From Candidatus Zixiibacteriota bacterium (GTDB lineage Bacteria > Zixibacteria > MSB-5A5 > GN15 > FEB-12), in contig JAQUSF010000015.1 in assembly GCA_028715215.1 (NCBI GenBank), positions 1-46,689 on the forward strand: DNA of 46,689 nt, given 5' to 3'. The stretch's first letter is position 1, and each line of letters begins with the position of its first letter. The notes under the pieces were generated by a model. That model ran no database searches, was not told the DNA's origin, and saw only the letters and a program-made list of their open reading frames with translations. The position numbers and the translations under genes were made by a program. This document shows, in pieces, positions 9,591 to 18,625 of this stretch.

Positions 9591-10487
9591 CTATCTGTCG
9601 GTTAAAAGTTTCTGTACTTGTTCATATCTCCGGGCGGTAGCCTGGACCACTTCATCGGGTAAGCGCGGTCCCGGGGGGCGTTTATCCCAATCAAGTTTGT
9701 CCAGGTAATCGCGGATAGGTTGTTTATCGAACGAAGGCTGGCTCCGACCAATCTGATACTTGTCAACCGGCCAGAAGCGGCTGGAATCAGGTGAGAGCAC
9801 TTCATCTATCAGGATAAACCGACCATCCTTGTAACCGAATTCAAATTTGGTATCGGCAATGATAATTCCTCTGGTCAGGGCGTAATCAGCCGCTTTTTTA
9901 TAGACGGCCATCGATTTATCCCGGCACAACTCGGCGGTCTCCTTCCCCAAGAGGTCAACCAGTTGGGCGTAGCTGATATTGACATCATGACCGTCGTCGT
10001 TTTTGGTCGAGGGGGTAAAAAGCGGTTCGGGCAGTTTTTCCGATTCTTGCAGAGCCGCACTGAACTGAAAACCATGTACGGTATTTGTACCCTGCCGGCG
10101 GGCTTTCTGCAATTCTTTCCACATCGAACCGGAGATATAACCGCGAACGATGCACTCGGCATCGACCCGTTCCGCCTTAACTACCAGCATTGAGCGACCT
10201 TCGAGAATGTCCCGATATTTTTTAAGCGGTTCGGGGTATTGGTCAATATCGGCTGTTATCAAGTGATTATCGACCACATCTTTTAACAGGTCGAACCAGA
10301 ACAATGACATCCTGGTAAGCACCTGTCCCTTGCCGGGTATGCCGTTGGGTAAAACCACGTCGAAAGCCGAGATCCGGTCCGAGGCGATAAACAAAAGGGC
10401 GTCGCCAAGGTCATAGATATCCCGGACTTTCCCGCGACGCATCAAAGGATATTCTTTAATGGCCGTTCCCATTACAATTTTTTTCAT
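9591..10487 (-). CDS. purC: Phosphoribosylaminoimidazole-succinocarboxamide synthase
   Basis: 298 aa; RRGKVRDIYDLGDALLFIASDRISAFDVVLPNGIPGKGQVLTRMS, DTKFEFG, LIDEVLSPDSSRFW. Confidence 0.97.
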   Translation of the reverse strand: MKKIVMGTAIKEYPLMRRGKVRDIYDLGDALLFIASDRISAFDVVLPNGIPGKGQVLTRMSLFWFDLLKDVVDNHLITADIDQYPEPLKKYRDILEGRSMLVVKAERVDAECIVRGYISGSMWKELQKARRQGTNTVHGFQFSAALQESEKLPEPLFTPSTKNDDGHDVNISYAQLVDLLGKETAELCRDKSMAVYKKAADYALTRGIIIADTKFEFGYKDGRFILIDEVLSPDSSRFWPVDKYQIGRSQPSFDKQPIRDYLDKLDWDKRPPGPRLPDEVVQATARRYEQVQKLLTDR

Positions 10488-10488
10488 G

Positions 10489-11094
10489 TCAGAATTTATA
10501 CTTTCCTTTTATTAATTTTTCCAGTACCCGCGGATATATTTTATGTTCCTGTTCGAGCACCCGGGCGGCCAGGATTTCCGGAGTGTCGGTATCAAGCACC
10601 GGTACCTTCACCTGTTCCAGAATAAGCCCATTATCATAGATTTCGTCAACCAGGTGCACGGTGGCACCGCTTTCCTTATCGCCGGCGGCAAGCACGGCTT
10701 CGTGAACATGATGACCGTACATTCCTTTTCCGCCGTATTTGGGCAGAAGGGCCGGGTGAATATTGACAATACGCCGGTGATAGGCTTTAACCACACTGGC
10801 CGGCAAAAGTTTCAGATATCCGGCCAGGGCTATATAATCGATGCGGCGTTCCTTGAGCTTGTCCAGAAGGTCCCGGTCAGCAGCTTCAAAAGACGGGTAC
10901 TCTTTCCTGACAAAAACAAAAGTTTCAATGTTTTCCTTTTCGGCCCGCTTTAAACCAAAGGCTTTATCGGTGCTGGACACTACCCATACAATCTGGCCTG
11001 ACAGTATACCGACTTTGGCGGCATCAATAAAAGCCTGAAGACCGGTTCCACTGCCGGATATAAAAACCGCTATTCGTACTTGGGGTGTGTTCAT
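10489..11094 (-). CDS. purN: Phosphoribosylglycinamide formyltransferase
   Basis: 201 aa; AVFISGSGTGLQAFIDA, LAGYLKLL, VNIHPALLPKYGGKGMYGHHVHEAVLAAGDKESGATVHLVDE. Confidence 0.96.
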   Translation of the reverse strand: MNTPQVRIAVFISGSGTGLQAFIDAAKVGILSGQIVWVVSSTDKAFGLKRAEKENIETFVFVRKEYPSFEAADRDLLDKLKERRIDYIALAGYLKLLPASVVKAYHRRIVNIHPALLPKYGGKGMYGHHVHEAVLAAGDKESGATVHLVDEIYDNGLILEQVKVPVLDTDTPEILAARVLEQEHKIYPRVLEKLIKGKYKF

Positions 11095-11098
11095 CAGT

Positions 11099-12547
11099 TC
11101 ACTTCTTTAAAAGCTGTATTAAAAGGTCACTGACCAGTTCCGGATTGGCTCTGCCCTGGGTGCTTTTCATAACCTCACCGATAAAAAAATCCAGAAGCGC
11201 AGTTTTACCGCTTCGATACTTTTCGACCTGTTTTGGATTGGCGGTGATAACCTTATCAACTTCCTTAAGCAAAACCTTCTTATCAGTGATTTGCCTTAAT
11301 CCTCGTGAGGTAATAATCCGAGCCGCAGAATTCCCGGTAGCCGCCATTTCCCGAAAAACCTGTCTGGCGGTACGACCGGATATTATGCCGTCATCGATAC
11401 TTTTAAGAAGTTCCGCCAACATCGCCGGAGAAATCTTGAATTCAGTTATAGACTCGTTTGTCTCATCCAGGATACCTAAAATTTCCGTCGTTATCCAGTT
11501 CACAACATCACGGCTATTATTATAGCAGGCTATAACATTTTCAAAATAATCCGCCAGCAGGCGGTCGGCTGCCAGAATACGGGCATCATAAGGGCGAATC
11601 TTATACTGCTTTACCAGGCGATTATATTTATGGTCAGGCAATTCCTTCAAAGAACGACGAATACTGTCCAGCCAGGGCATATCGATTGCTAAAGGCCATA
11701 AATCCGGTTCGGGAAAATAACGGTAATCTTCAGAGGTTTCTTTGGTTCGCATGAGCCGGGCAGCCCGGCGATTTTCATCCCACCAGAGAGTTACCGGTTT
11801 GACCGTCCCGCCGGCTCTCAGTATTTTAATCTGACGGGCTATCTCATATTTCAATGCTCGTTTGACACCTTTGAAAGAATTCAGGTTTTTTACCTCTGTC
11901 CGGACACCCAATTTCTTTTTGCCTTTTGGTAGTACCGAGACATTGGCGTCGCAACGCAGATGTCCCTTTTCCATATCCGCCGAGCAGATTTCCAGACACT
12001 GAAGTATTTGTTTAAGTTTATTAAGGTAACTGTATGCATCTTCTGGACTTTTAAGGTCAGGTTCGGATACGATTTCAATTAGCGGCACCCCGCAACGATT
12101 AAAATCAAGGCGGGTATATCGCTCTTTGCTTGAGGGGTGCAACGATTTCCCCGCATCTTCTTCCAGGTGAATACGATTTAAGCGGCAGTTTTTGGTACGA
12201 CCGTTTTCCAGGGAATATTTAATTTCCCCGCCCCGTCCGACAGGTTGTGAATACTGCGAAATCTGGTAACCTTTGGGAAGGTCCGGGTAGAAATAATTCT
12301 TACGGGTAAAAACAGAATGTAAAGCTACCTCTCCCCCAACCGCCAGGATCATCCGCAGGGCATATTCCACAGCTTTCTTATTGAGAATCGGTAATGCGCC
12401 CGGGAGCCCCAGGCAAACCGGACAGGTCCGGCTGTTCGGCGACGCCCCATAACTTACTTTACAACCACAGAACATTTTACTGTCGGTTGTCAACTGTGCG
12501 TGAACTTCAAGGCCGATTACCGGTTTGTAACCTTCGTAAACGGTCAA
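11099..12547 (-). CDS. gatB: Asp-tRNA(Asn)/Glu-tRNA(Gln) amidotransferase subunit B
   Basis: 482 aa; PVIGLEVHAQLTTDSKMFCGC, TCPVCLGLPGALPILNKKAVE, DLPKGYQISQYSQPV, DYRYFPEPDL. Confidence 0.97.
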   Translation of the reverse strand: MTVYEGYKPVIGLEVHAQLTTDSKMFCGCKVSYGASPNSRTCPVCLGLPGALPILNKKAVEYALRMILAVGGEVALHSVFTRKNYFYPDLPKGYQISQYSQPVGRGGEIKYSLENGRTKNCRLNRIHLEEDAGKSLHPSSKERYTRLDFNRCGVPLIEIVSEPDLKSPEDAYSYLNKLKQILQCLEICSADMEKGHLRCDANVSVLPKGKKKLGVRTEVKNLNSFKGVKRALKYEIARQIKILRAGGTVKPVTLWWDENRRAARLMRTKETSEDYRYFPEPDLWPLAIDMPWLDSIRRSLKELPDHKYNRLVKQYKIRPYDARILAADRLLADYFENVIACYNNSRDVVNWITTEILGILDETNESITEFKISPAMLAELLKSIDDGIISGRTARQVFREMAATGNSAARIITSRGLRQITDKKVLLKEVDKVITANPKQVEKYRSGKTALLDFFIGEVMKSTQGRANPELVSDLLIQLLKK

Positions 12548-12595
12548 AGCAACGTCCTTGTAAAAGGTAAAGTCTTCAAAGAGGGGAAATATATA

Positions 12596-13168
12596 TTATA
12601 ATCCGAGAATGTCAAACTTTATAAAAGCAATCGTTCCTGACCATTGTAACAGGAAATAAAAAGCCGCCAGTTGAAAAATAAGGATATAAAATTTGACCAA
12701 AGACATTTTTTCAGCGTTACCGGTATCATATCCGGCTCGCTTCAATATATAAAGCGGTGAAATTGCGAGAAAACCTGTAAAATGAAACAGCCAGAAAAGA
12801 GGGTTGAAAAGTTGCACTTTTTGTCGCCACAACAAACACTTATACTTAATGATTCCTTTGTCCAGTAATTCCATCGGGGTTTTATCATCCAGAGAGAACT
12901 GGCGGATCAGGTTATCGCGGAAAATAGCTTTAATCAGGTTAATGCGGACTTTTCGCCCGCCGCGAACCGGGGCGTCACGAGTAATCATCGAACCCAGACC
13001 GACCTGTTTTAGCGAATCTACCGCTAAAGCCACCAGCGGTTCCATTTTCCTGCGGGTCAACAGGGCTACGACGTTTTTCTCCCGATTGGTAAACTGCATG
13101 TATTCATCATATAATTGCCGGAACTCTTTCAAATTGGATAGTCGTTCTTTGACTTCGAAATAATTCAT
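12596..13168 (-). CDS. Hypothetical membrane protein
   Basis: 190 aa, charged N-terminal half and two hydrophobic C-terminal segments; compact spacing with neighbours. No family recognised. Confidence 0.7.
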   Translation of the reverse strand: MNYFEVKERLSNLKEFRQLYDEYMQFTNREKNVVALLTRRKMEPLVALAVDSLKQVGLGSMITRDAPVRGGRKVRINLIKAIFRDNLIRQFSLDDKTPMELLDKGIIKYKCLLWRQKVQLFNPLFWLFHFTGFLAISPLYILKRAGYDTGNAEKMSLVKFYILIFQLAAFYFLLQWSGTIAFIKFDILGL

Positions 13169-13170
13169 AT

Positions 13171-13956
13171 TTATCCGTCCGCCCCCTCAAGAAATAGTTT
13201 AAGCTCTTCGTTAAATCTGGCTGGGGTTTCGAGATTTACCATGTGACCGACGTTTTCAAATATTTTCAGGCAACTGCCCTTTATTTTTTCATTTAAAAGC
13301 TTTCCAAGCCCGGTGAATATTTTATCCAGAGACCCGCAGATGATTTCAGTCGGGATTTTTATCAGGTGGATTTTATCAAGGTCATATTCGCGGGGATAAT
13401 GGCCGCGACGGGGGTCTTTCCAGACCGCGCCGCTGTGCTCGTTAATCATCGTTTCCATCAGGTCCCTGATTGTTTTTTTATCTTCGCCAAACCAGTTCAG
13501 ACTGATATCTTTCCATTTTTCCCGGGCAACCTCGATTCCCCGGGTTCTGGCCAGTTCATCGATTCGGGAAATCTTTTTCCCGATATCATACCCCGCCGCC
13601 CCGGAACTGACCAGAGCAAGGGATTTCAGATATTCGGGATACTTGAGGGCAAATCCCAAAACGGTGGACCCGCCCATTGATAGCCCGACGGCATGAAACC
13701 GGTCTATTTTCATATTATCGGCAAATTGAACCAAATCTTCGACCCGGTCGGCCCGGCTGTAACCCGATTCGGGAGCCTCGGAAAGCCCATGCCCCCTGGC
13801 ATCGGGCAGTATTACACGGTAGAAGCGACTGAAAAAAATTATCTGGGGAGTCCACATCCGCCGGTCAAGCGTAAACCCGTGCAAAAATATCACCGGTTCG
13901 CCCCTGCCGTATTCTTCATAATACATTTTGAAATTTTTAAGCCGGGCATAAGGCAT
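13171..13956 (-). CDS. Alpha/beta hydrolase
   Basis: 261 aa; GEPVIFLHGFTLDRRMW, LPDARGHGLSEAP, VGLSMGGSTVLGFAL nucleophile elbow, C-terminal GHMVNLETP. Confidence 0.92.
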   Translation of the reverse strand: MPYARLKNFKMYYEEYGRGEPVIFLHGFTLDRRMWTPQIIFFSRFYRVILPDARGHGLSEAPESGYSRADRVEDLVQFADNMKIDRFHAVGLSMGGSTVLGFALKYPEYLKSLALVSSGAAGYDIGKKISRIDELARTRGIEVAREKWKDISLNWFGEDKKTIRDLMETMINEHSGAVWKDPRRGHYPREYDLDKIHLIKIPTEIICGSLDKIFTGLGKLLNEKIKGSCLKIFENVGHMVNLETPARFNEELKLFLEGADG

Positions 13957-13965
13957 AACGACAGG

Positions 13966-15507
13966 TCATTCTTTCAAGTGTTCCAGAATGGAAGCGATTT
14001 GAAACAGGGCTTTTTCTCCCATATAAGGAGCGATAAACTGGACACCGACCGGCAGCTTCAAGGATGAGTCGGCCGCCGGGACAGTACCAAAGGGCACGGA
14101 TATTGCCGGGACACCGGCCAGGCTCGAAGGAACCGTAAATACATCGCAGAGGTACATGGCCAGCGGGTCCTTGAGCTTCTCCCCCAGTTTGAAAGCCGGA
14201 GTCGGGGTCGTGGGCGTGATAATCAGGTCAACCTCTTTGAAAGCATTTTCGAATTCCCGCCTGATAAGTTCCCGCACCCGGGCGGCTTTGAGATAATAAG
14301 TATCGTAATACCCGGCTGAAAGGACATAGGTACCCAGCATGATACGCCTTTTGACCTCATCGCCGAAACCTTCGGAACGGGTACGAAGGTACATTTGCTT
14401 AAGGTCGGTCTCGCCGGCGGTTCGAAAACCAAAGCGAACACCGTCGAAACGGGCCAGATTAGACGATGCCTCGGCGGGGGCAATTATATAATGCGTTGCT
14501 ATGGCTTTATTGGTCAAAGGCAGGGAGATGTCATAAAATTCATGCCCGGCTTTTTCCAGTGATTCAATCGCCTGATTAAGTACCGGCGAAACCTGGCAAC
14601 TCAGTTCCCAGGCAAAATATTGTTTGGGAATGCCGATTTTGAATTTCCTGTCGGTTTTTAAACATGAAATATAATCAGGATGGTCGCCGGCAAGCGAGGT
14701 AGCGTCGCGCATGTCGTGCCCGGCTATGACGCTGTAAAGCACAGCCAGGTCCTCGGCGGTGCGGGCGAAAGGAGCGATGACGTCGCTGGAGGAACAGTAT
14801 GCCACCAAACCATAGCGCGAGACCGCGCCATAGGTGGGCTTGAGACCGTAGAGACCGCAGAACGAAGCCGGCTGGCGCACCGAGCCGCCGGTTTCCGACC
14901 CGAGGGCGAGCGGGACTATCCCCCGCGCCACCGCCGCAGCCGAGCCGCCCGAGGACCCGCCGGGGGAAAGCTTCGGGTCGAGGGGATGTTTGACCGGGCC
15001 GAAATACGAGGTTTCGCTGGATGAGCCCATGGCAAATTCGTCCATATTGGTTTTACCGATAATTACCGCTCCAGCGTCGATTAACCTCTCCATAACGGTG
15101 GCATCGAAGGGCGGGATATAGGTCTCCAGCATTTTCGAACCGCAGGTGGTGGGGTAACCGGTATAGCTGATATTATCTTTAACGGCTATCGGCACCCCGG
15201 CCAGAGCTCCGGCTGAAATTTCAGCCGAATTGCCTGTCCTGCGGGAAGCCCTCTTGGCGACAAATTCACCGGCTCTCACTTTTTTATCAACCGTCGCCAC
15301 CTGAGCCAGGGCTTTATCCTCGCAAAGGGTAATAAAGGCGTTGAGATTGTGTCCCTCGCTTTGCGCCAGCGCCAGAGCCTGTCGGGCGATGTCAACGGCT
15401 GACATCCTGCCTGCTTTCACATACTCGGCAATTTGGCAGGCGGTCATGTCCTGATAATCCGGCATGTAGGGAATATAAGGAATTTGAGGAATTTGGGAAA
15501 GCGGCAT
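13966..15507 (-). CDS. gatA: Asp-tRNA(Asn)/Glu-tRNA(Gln) amidotransferase subunit A
   Basis: 513 aa; amidase signature GKTNMDEFAMGSSSETSYFGPVKHPLDPKLSPGGSSGGSAAAVA. True start may be an internal ATG at 15465 (MPDYQDMTACQIAEYV). Confidence 0.95.
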   Translation of the reverse strand: MPLSQIPQIPYIPYMPDYQDMTACQIAEYVKAGRMSAVDIARQALALAQSEGHNLNAFITLCEDKALAQVATVDKKVRAGEFVAKRASRRTGNSAEISAGALAGVPIAVKDNISYTGYPTTCGSKMLETYIPPFDATVMERLIDAGAVIIGKTNMDEFAMGSSSETSYFGPVKHPLDPKLSPGGSSGGSAAAVARGIVPLALGSETGGSVRQPASFCGLYGLKPTYGAVSRYGLVAYCSSSDVIAPFARTAEDLAVLYSVIAGHDMRDATSLAGDHPDYISCLKTDRKFKIGIPKQYFAWELSCQVSPVLNQAIESLEKAGHEFYDISLPLTNKAIATHYIIAPAEASSNLARFDGVRFGFRTAGETDLKQMYLRTRSEGFGDEVKRRIMLGTYVLSAGYYDTYYLKAARVRELIRREFENAFKEVDLIITPTTPTPAFKLGEKLKDPLAMYLCDVFTVPSSLAGVPAISVPFGTVPAADSSLKLPVGVQFIAPYMGEKALFQIASILEHLKE

Positions 15508-15542
15508 TTAATTGCTATTGCTAATTCAGGTTTAATTATACT

Positions 15543-15575
15543 AAAAATAAACCGCCAGACGTTTATGCCTGACGG
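15543..15575 (-). terminator. Rho-independent terminator downstream of the subtilase
   Basis: Minus strand CCGTCAGGC-ATAAAC-GTCTGGCGG stem (9 bp incl. 2 G-U) followed by TTTATTTTTAG. Confidence 0.75.
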
Positions 15576-15610
15576 CCTGTTAACACAGTGATATTTTAAT
15601 ATTTCAATAC

Positions 15611-15718
15611 TTAGGGTACACTGGGGTCGGGTACAAAGATAAAGCATGGTTTGACCGGCGGCGGCCCGGACAAATATAAAAAGTTAACCAGATGAGTAAT
15701 GTCGGAAATATCGACAAC
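15611..15718 (-). other. In-frame continuation of the subtilase beyond its TAG: second dockerin-like repeat
   Basis: Same-frame translation after TAG: VVDISDITHLVNFLYLSGPPPVKPCFIFVPDPSVP then TAA at 15611-15613. Confidence 0.8.
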
Positions 15719-17506
15719 CTAATCGCAATTGCAATCGGCCATTAGAACACTTGGAAATGGTCTCTCACCTCCTAAGTAAAGGTAATCAATTAAAGCGGTG
15801 ATATCGCTCATGTCAATCTGGTCGTCGTTGGTGACATCGCCATGAGAGATTGACAGAATCGCCCGGAAAGCATCCACCCGCCCATAGCCATACTCGACAT
15901 GGGGCGTATCCGGTAAAGTCCCCCAGTCCAAATCTTTGACGGCAGAATTACGCAGGATGTCATAAACTTCGTTTGCGGTCAGGGTCGGGTCCTTTGCCAA
16001 AATCAACGACGCTGTCCCGGACACAACAGGACAGGCGGCAGAGGTACCGCCAAACTTGCAGTACATAGATTGATCGTTTTCTCCATCATTAGGACAAGAA
16101 TGTATAGATGCTGGATTTACACCATAATTTGAAGTTTGATCCAATGTCCATACATCGCCATTAGGTGGGTAGCCTGGTTTATAAGAAGTAGCGCCACTTG
16201 GAGCAACAATATCAAGCGTAGTATCGTAATGGCTGTAAAGAAATCGATAGTCATTGGAGTCAATAGCACCTACTGCAAAGCATGCTTCTAACCGAGCCGG
16301 ATATTTTACGTTACCGGCAGCGCCGTATTCCGTATTACCCGAAGAAAATATCACCGGACACCCCAGACCATTCCTTCCATGATTTTTAGCTGTTTCAATT
16401 TCTAATCTCAATTCATCATATTCTTTATCAGCATGCCAACTACAAGAAATAACATCAGCTTCTCTTTCATGCCAAACACTATAAGCATAATTAATAGCAT
16501 TAGCGTAGAGACTTCCATGATAAATACCACATGGTAACCTAAATAATTTTATTGGTATTATTATCGCATTAGAATTCATTGATATCATTCCAGTCGTTTT
16601 ATCACCCTGTTGAGTACTATCGGTCGTATGATTTGCAGCAATAATACCTGTACAAGCCATTCCATGTGCATATAACGAATCTGGTGTGACATCATCTGTA
16701 TCATCAACAATATTCCACTTTTTATATATGCGCGTAATATCTAAATCAGGATGGTCACTCCAACCATCATCAAGTACTGCTACTTTAATAGGTTTATCCA
16801 AACCCGCAAAATCCCACACTGAAGCTTCGTTAAATTCACCAATTACCTTTTTTATATGCCATTGGTATTGGCTATAATAATCATAAAGAGTATAACTATC
16901 TGGTATAATTGCTACACTAAAATCAGGATGCGCATAAATAGTTTGTGACATTTGAAAGTATATGTTAGCTAAATCAAGAATGTAATATTCAGTTGAATCC
17001 GTAACTTTTAAATAGTAAACATTTGTCCTGCCCTCCGGGCAATCGAATATTTCTACATTATAGATTGCATTTATACTATCAATTATATTTTCCGTAACAT
17101 CTTCATTAAAAAGAACAAAAATTGTTAAACCCATTAGAATCGGTATACTGTCTTCCGTTAAATAATAAGGTTCAACTCGTTCTATTTCCGGTATTAATTT
17201 AAGTGAATCGAGATAGTCAAAATATCCATTATAATTGTACAAAGAAAAGGCCAGAAAATTATCTATAAGATAATCATCTTCCATTTGTTCCGATAGACAA
17301 CTTAGTGACATCGTTACTCTTTGTTTTGTTGCCTCTGGGATGGAATCATAGAATTTAATGGTTACCTTATTAGAGTCAATTTGAATCGGTATCTGGCCGC
17401 CCCCGCTGTAATAATATTGTGCCTTTATTGGTAAAAATACAATCAGGCTGATAAAAAGACACATGATAAGGGTGATTTTAATTTGTTTCATAATGTCCCA
17501 CGACAA
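15719..17506 (-). CDS. Secreted S8 (subtilisin-like) serine peptidase with C-terminal dockerin-like repeat
   Basis: 595 aa; signal sequence, Asp VAVLDDGWSDHPDL, His YAHGMACTGIIAANH, Ser GGTSAACPVVSGTASLI; C-terminal GDVTNDDQIDMSDITALIDYLYLGG repeat. Reading continues past TAG to 15611 (see findings). Confidence 0.93.
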   Translation of the reverse strand: MSWDIMKQIKITLIMCLFISLIVFLPIKAQYYYSGGGQIPIQIDSNKVTIKFYDSIPEATKQRVTMSLSCLSEQMEDDYLIDNFLAFSLYNYNGYFDYLDSLKLIPEIERVEPYYLTEDSIPILMGLTIFVLFNEDVTENIIDSINAIYNVEIFDCPEGRTNVYYLKVTDSTEYYILDLANIYFQMSQTIYAHPDFSVAIIPDSYTLYDYYSQYQWHIKKVIGEFNEASVWDFAGLDKPIKVAVLDDGWSDHPDLDITRIYKKWNIVDDTDDVTPDSLYAHGMACTGIIAANHTTDSTQQGDKTTGMISMNSNAIIIPIKLFRLPCGIYHGSLYANAINYAYSVWHEREADVISCSWHADKEYDELRLEIETAKNHGRNGLGCPVIFSSGNTEYGAAGNVKYPARLEACFAVGAIDSNDYRFLYSHYDTTLDIVAPSGATSYKPGYPPNGDVWTLDQTSNYGVNPASIHSCPNDGENDQSMYCKFGGTSAACPVVSGTASLILAKDPTLTANEVYDILRNSAVKDLDWGTLPDTPHVEYGYGRVDAFRAILSISHGDVTNDDQIDMSDITALIDYLYLGGERPFPSVLMADCNCD

Positions 17507-17514
17507 TTTAAGGG

Positions 17515-18597
17515 TTAAGGTTTAACTTGACAGGTATAACAACTATATCCTTCCATATAAATACCAGACTCATTAATTTCGCCTTGAATATAATCATCAA
17601 TTTGCATAGTAGTCATATTGAAACGGATAAAAGCACCGCAGGCTATAGATTCACCTATCACCAGCCATTTTCCATCCGGCGTTATGGCCATTTCGCCTAA
17701 CGACATAAATTCAGGATTTATTCCGTCTTTCACTCCGACAGTACTTACTTTCATCTTGATTCTGTTTCTCTCGATATCGTAAATTGTAAAATAGTTAGAA
17801 CCGTTAACATCGAATTCATTTCCCCCCTCGGTGTAGAAGGCATATTTCCCGTCAGGTGATAATTCTATATAGTTATAACCGTTCCACAACCATTCGCGAA
17901 AAATAATAGAATCAAGTTCCACATCATAAACTTTAAATTGATTCAACCACATGTCGTAAGGACAGATCAAGAATAATATTGATTCGTCAATAGAAGGGAC
18001 AACTAATCCTGTGGCTAAACCTTGTGGTAATTCAATAGCTGACTTAGAGAAATTATTCTCCAAATCTAAAATTGTAACTATATTATATGTAGGCCTAACA
18101 CAACCATAGATTTTATTACCATCCGAGGAAAAAGTACAGTTATAAAAGTCTAGCTCCGTGTCTTCATATAAAACTGTGAGATCACTAACACGGACAACCA
18201 TAATTCCAGGTACCATCAAAAGAGCTAAATACTGGTTGTTCGGTGATACAAACATACCGTAAGCCCGGTTGGGCAGAGTTGCAACTGTTGATTTCGTTTT
18301 TAAATCCACTTTAGCCACGTAATCCTCGGCGGCGACAAACATGTACCGACCGTCGGCTGAAACTTTCATCGTCCAGTATGGACTGTCTTCTGCTGTAAAA
18401 GTGTCTATTACGCCGCTGGTGGGGTGATACCCCATGTAATAATTGCCGCCGGCATGGTCTGTCTCAAACATATACACGATGTAGTCTTTGTCCGGTTCTT
18501 CTTCCGGTGCGAGCGGGTTGTCATCACAGCCCCAGAATAAAGCCAGAAGCAACAGAAATAAAATGACCATTAAGAATATTATGTCTTTTTTAACCAT
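17515..18597 (-). CDS. Lipoprotein with beta-propeller-like (YncE/WD40-like) repeats
   Basis: 360 aa; lipobox LLLALFWGCDDNPLAPEEEP; SADGRYMFVAAEDYVAKVDLKTKSTVATLPNRAYGMFVSPNNQYLALLM repeats. Paralogue of the next gene. Confidence 0.85.
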   Translation of the reverse strand: MVKKDIIFLMVILFLLLLALFWGCDDNPLAPEEEPDKDYIVYMFETDHAGGNYYMGYHPTSGVIDTFTAEDSPYWTMKVSADGRYMFVAAEDYVAKVDLKTKSTVATLPNRAYGMFVSPNNQYLALLMVPGIMVVRVSDLTVLYEDTELDFYNCTFSSDGNKIYGCVRPTYNIVTILDLENNFSKSAIELPQGLATGLVVPSIDESILFLICPYDMWLNQFKVYDVELDSIIFREWLWNGYNYIELSPDGKYAFYTEGGNEFDVNGSNYFTIYDIERNRIKMKVSTVGVKDGINPEFMSLGEMAITPDGKWLVIGESIACGAFIRFNMTTMQIDDYIQGEINESGIYMEGYSCYTCQVKP

Positions 18598-18625
18598 AAT
18601 AATTACCTTCTTGCCTAAGATGATA

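Noticed and set aside
15719-15721. TAG in the subtilase as pyrrolysine or stop-codon reassignment
   Set aside because: No Pyl genes seen and TAG ends radA normally here; mutation, readthrough or error is simpler.
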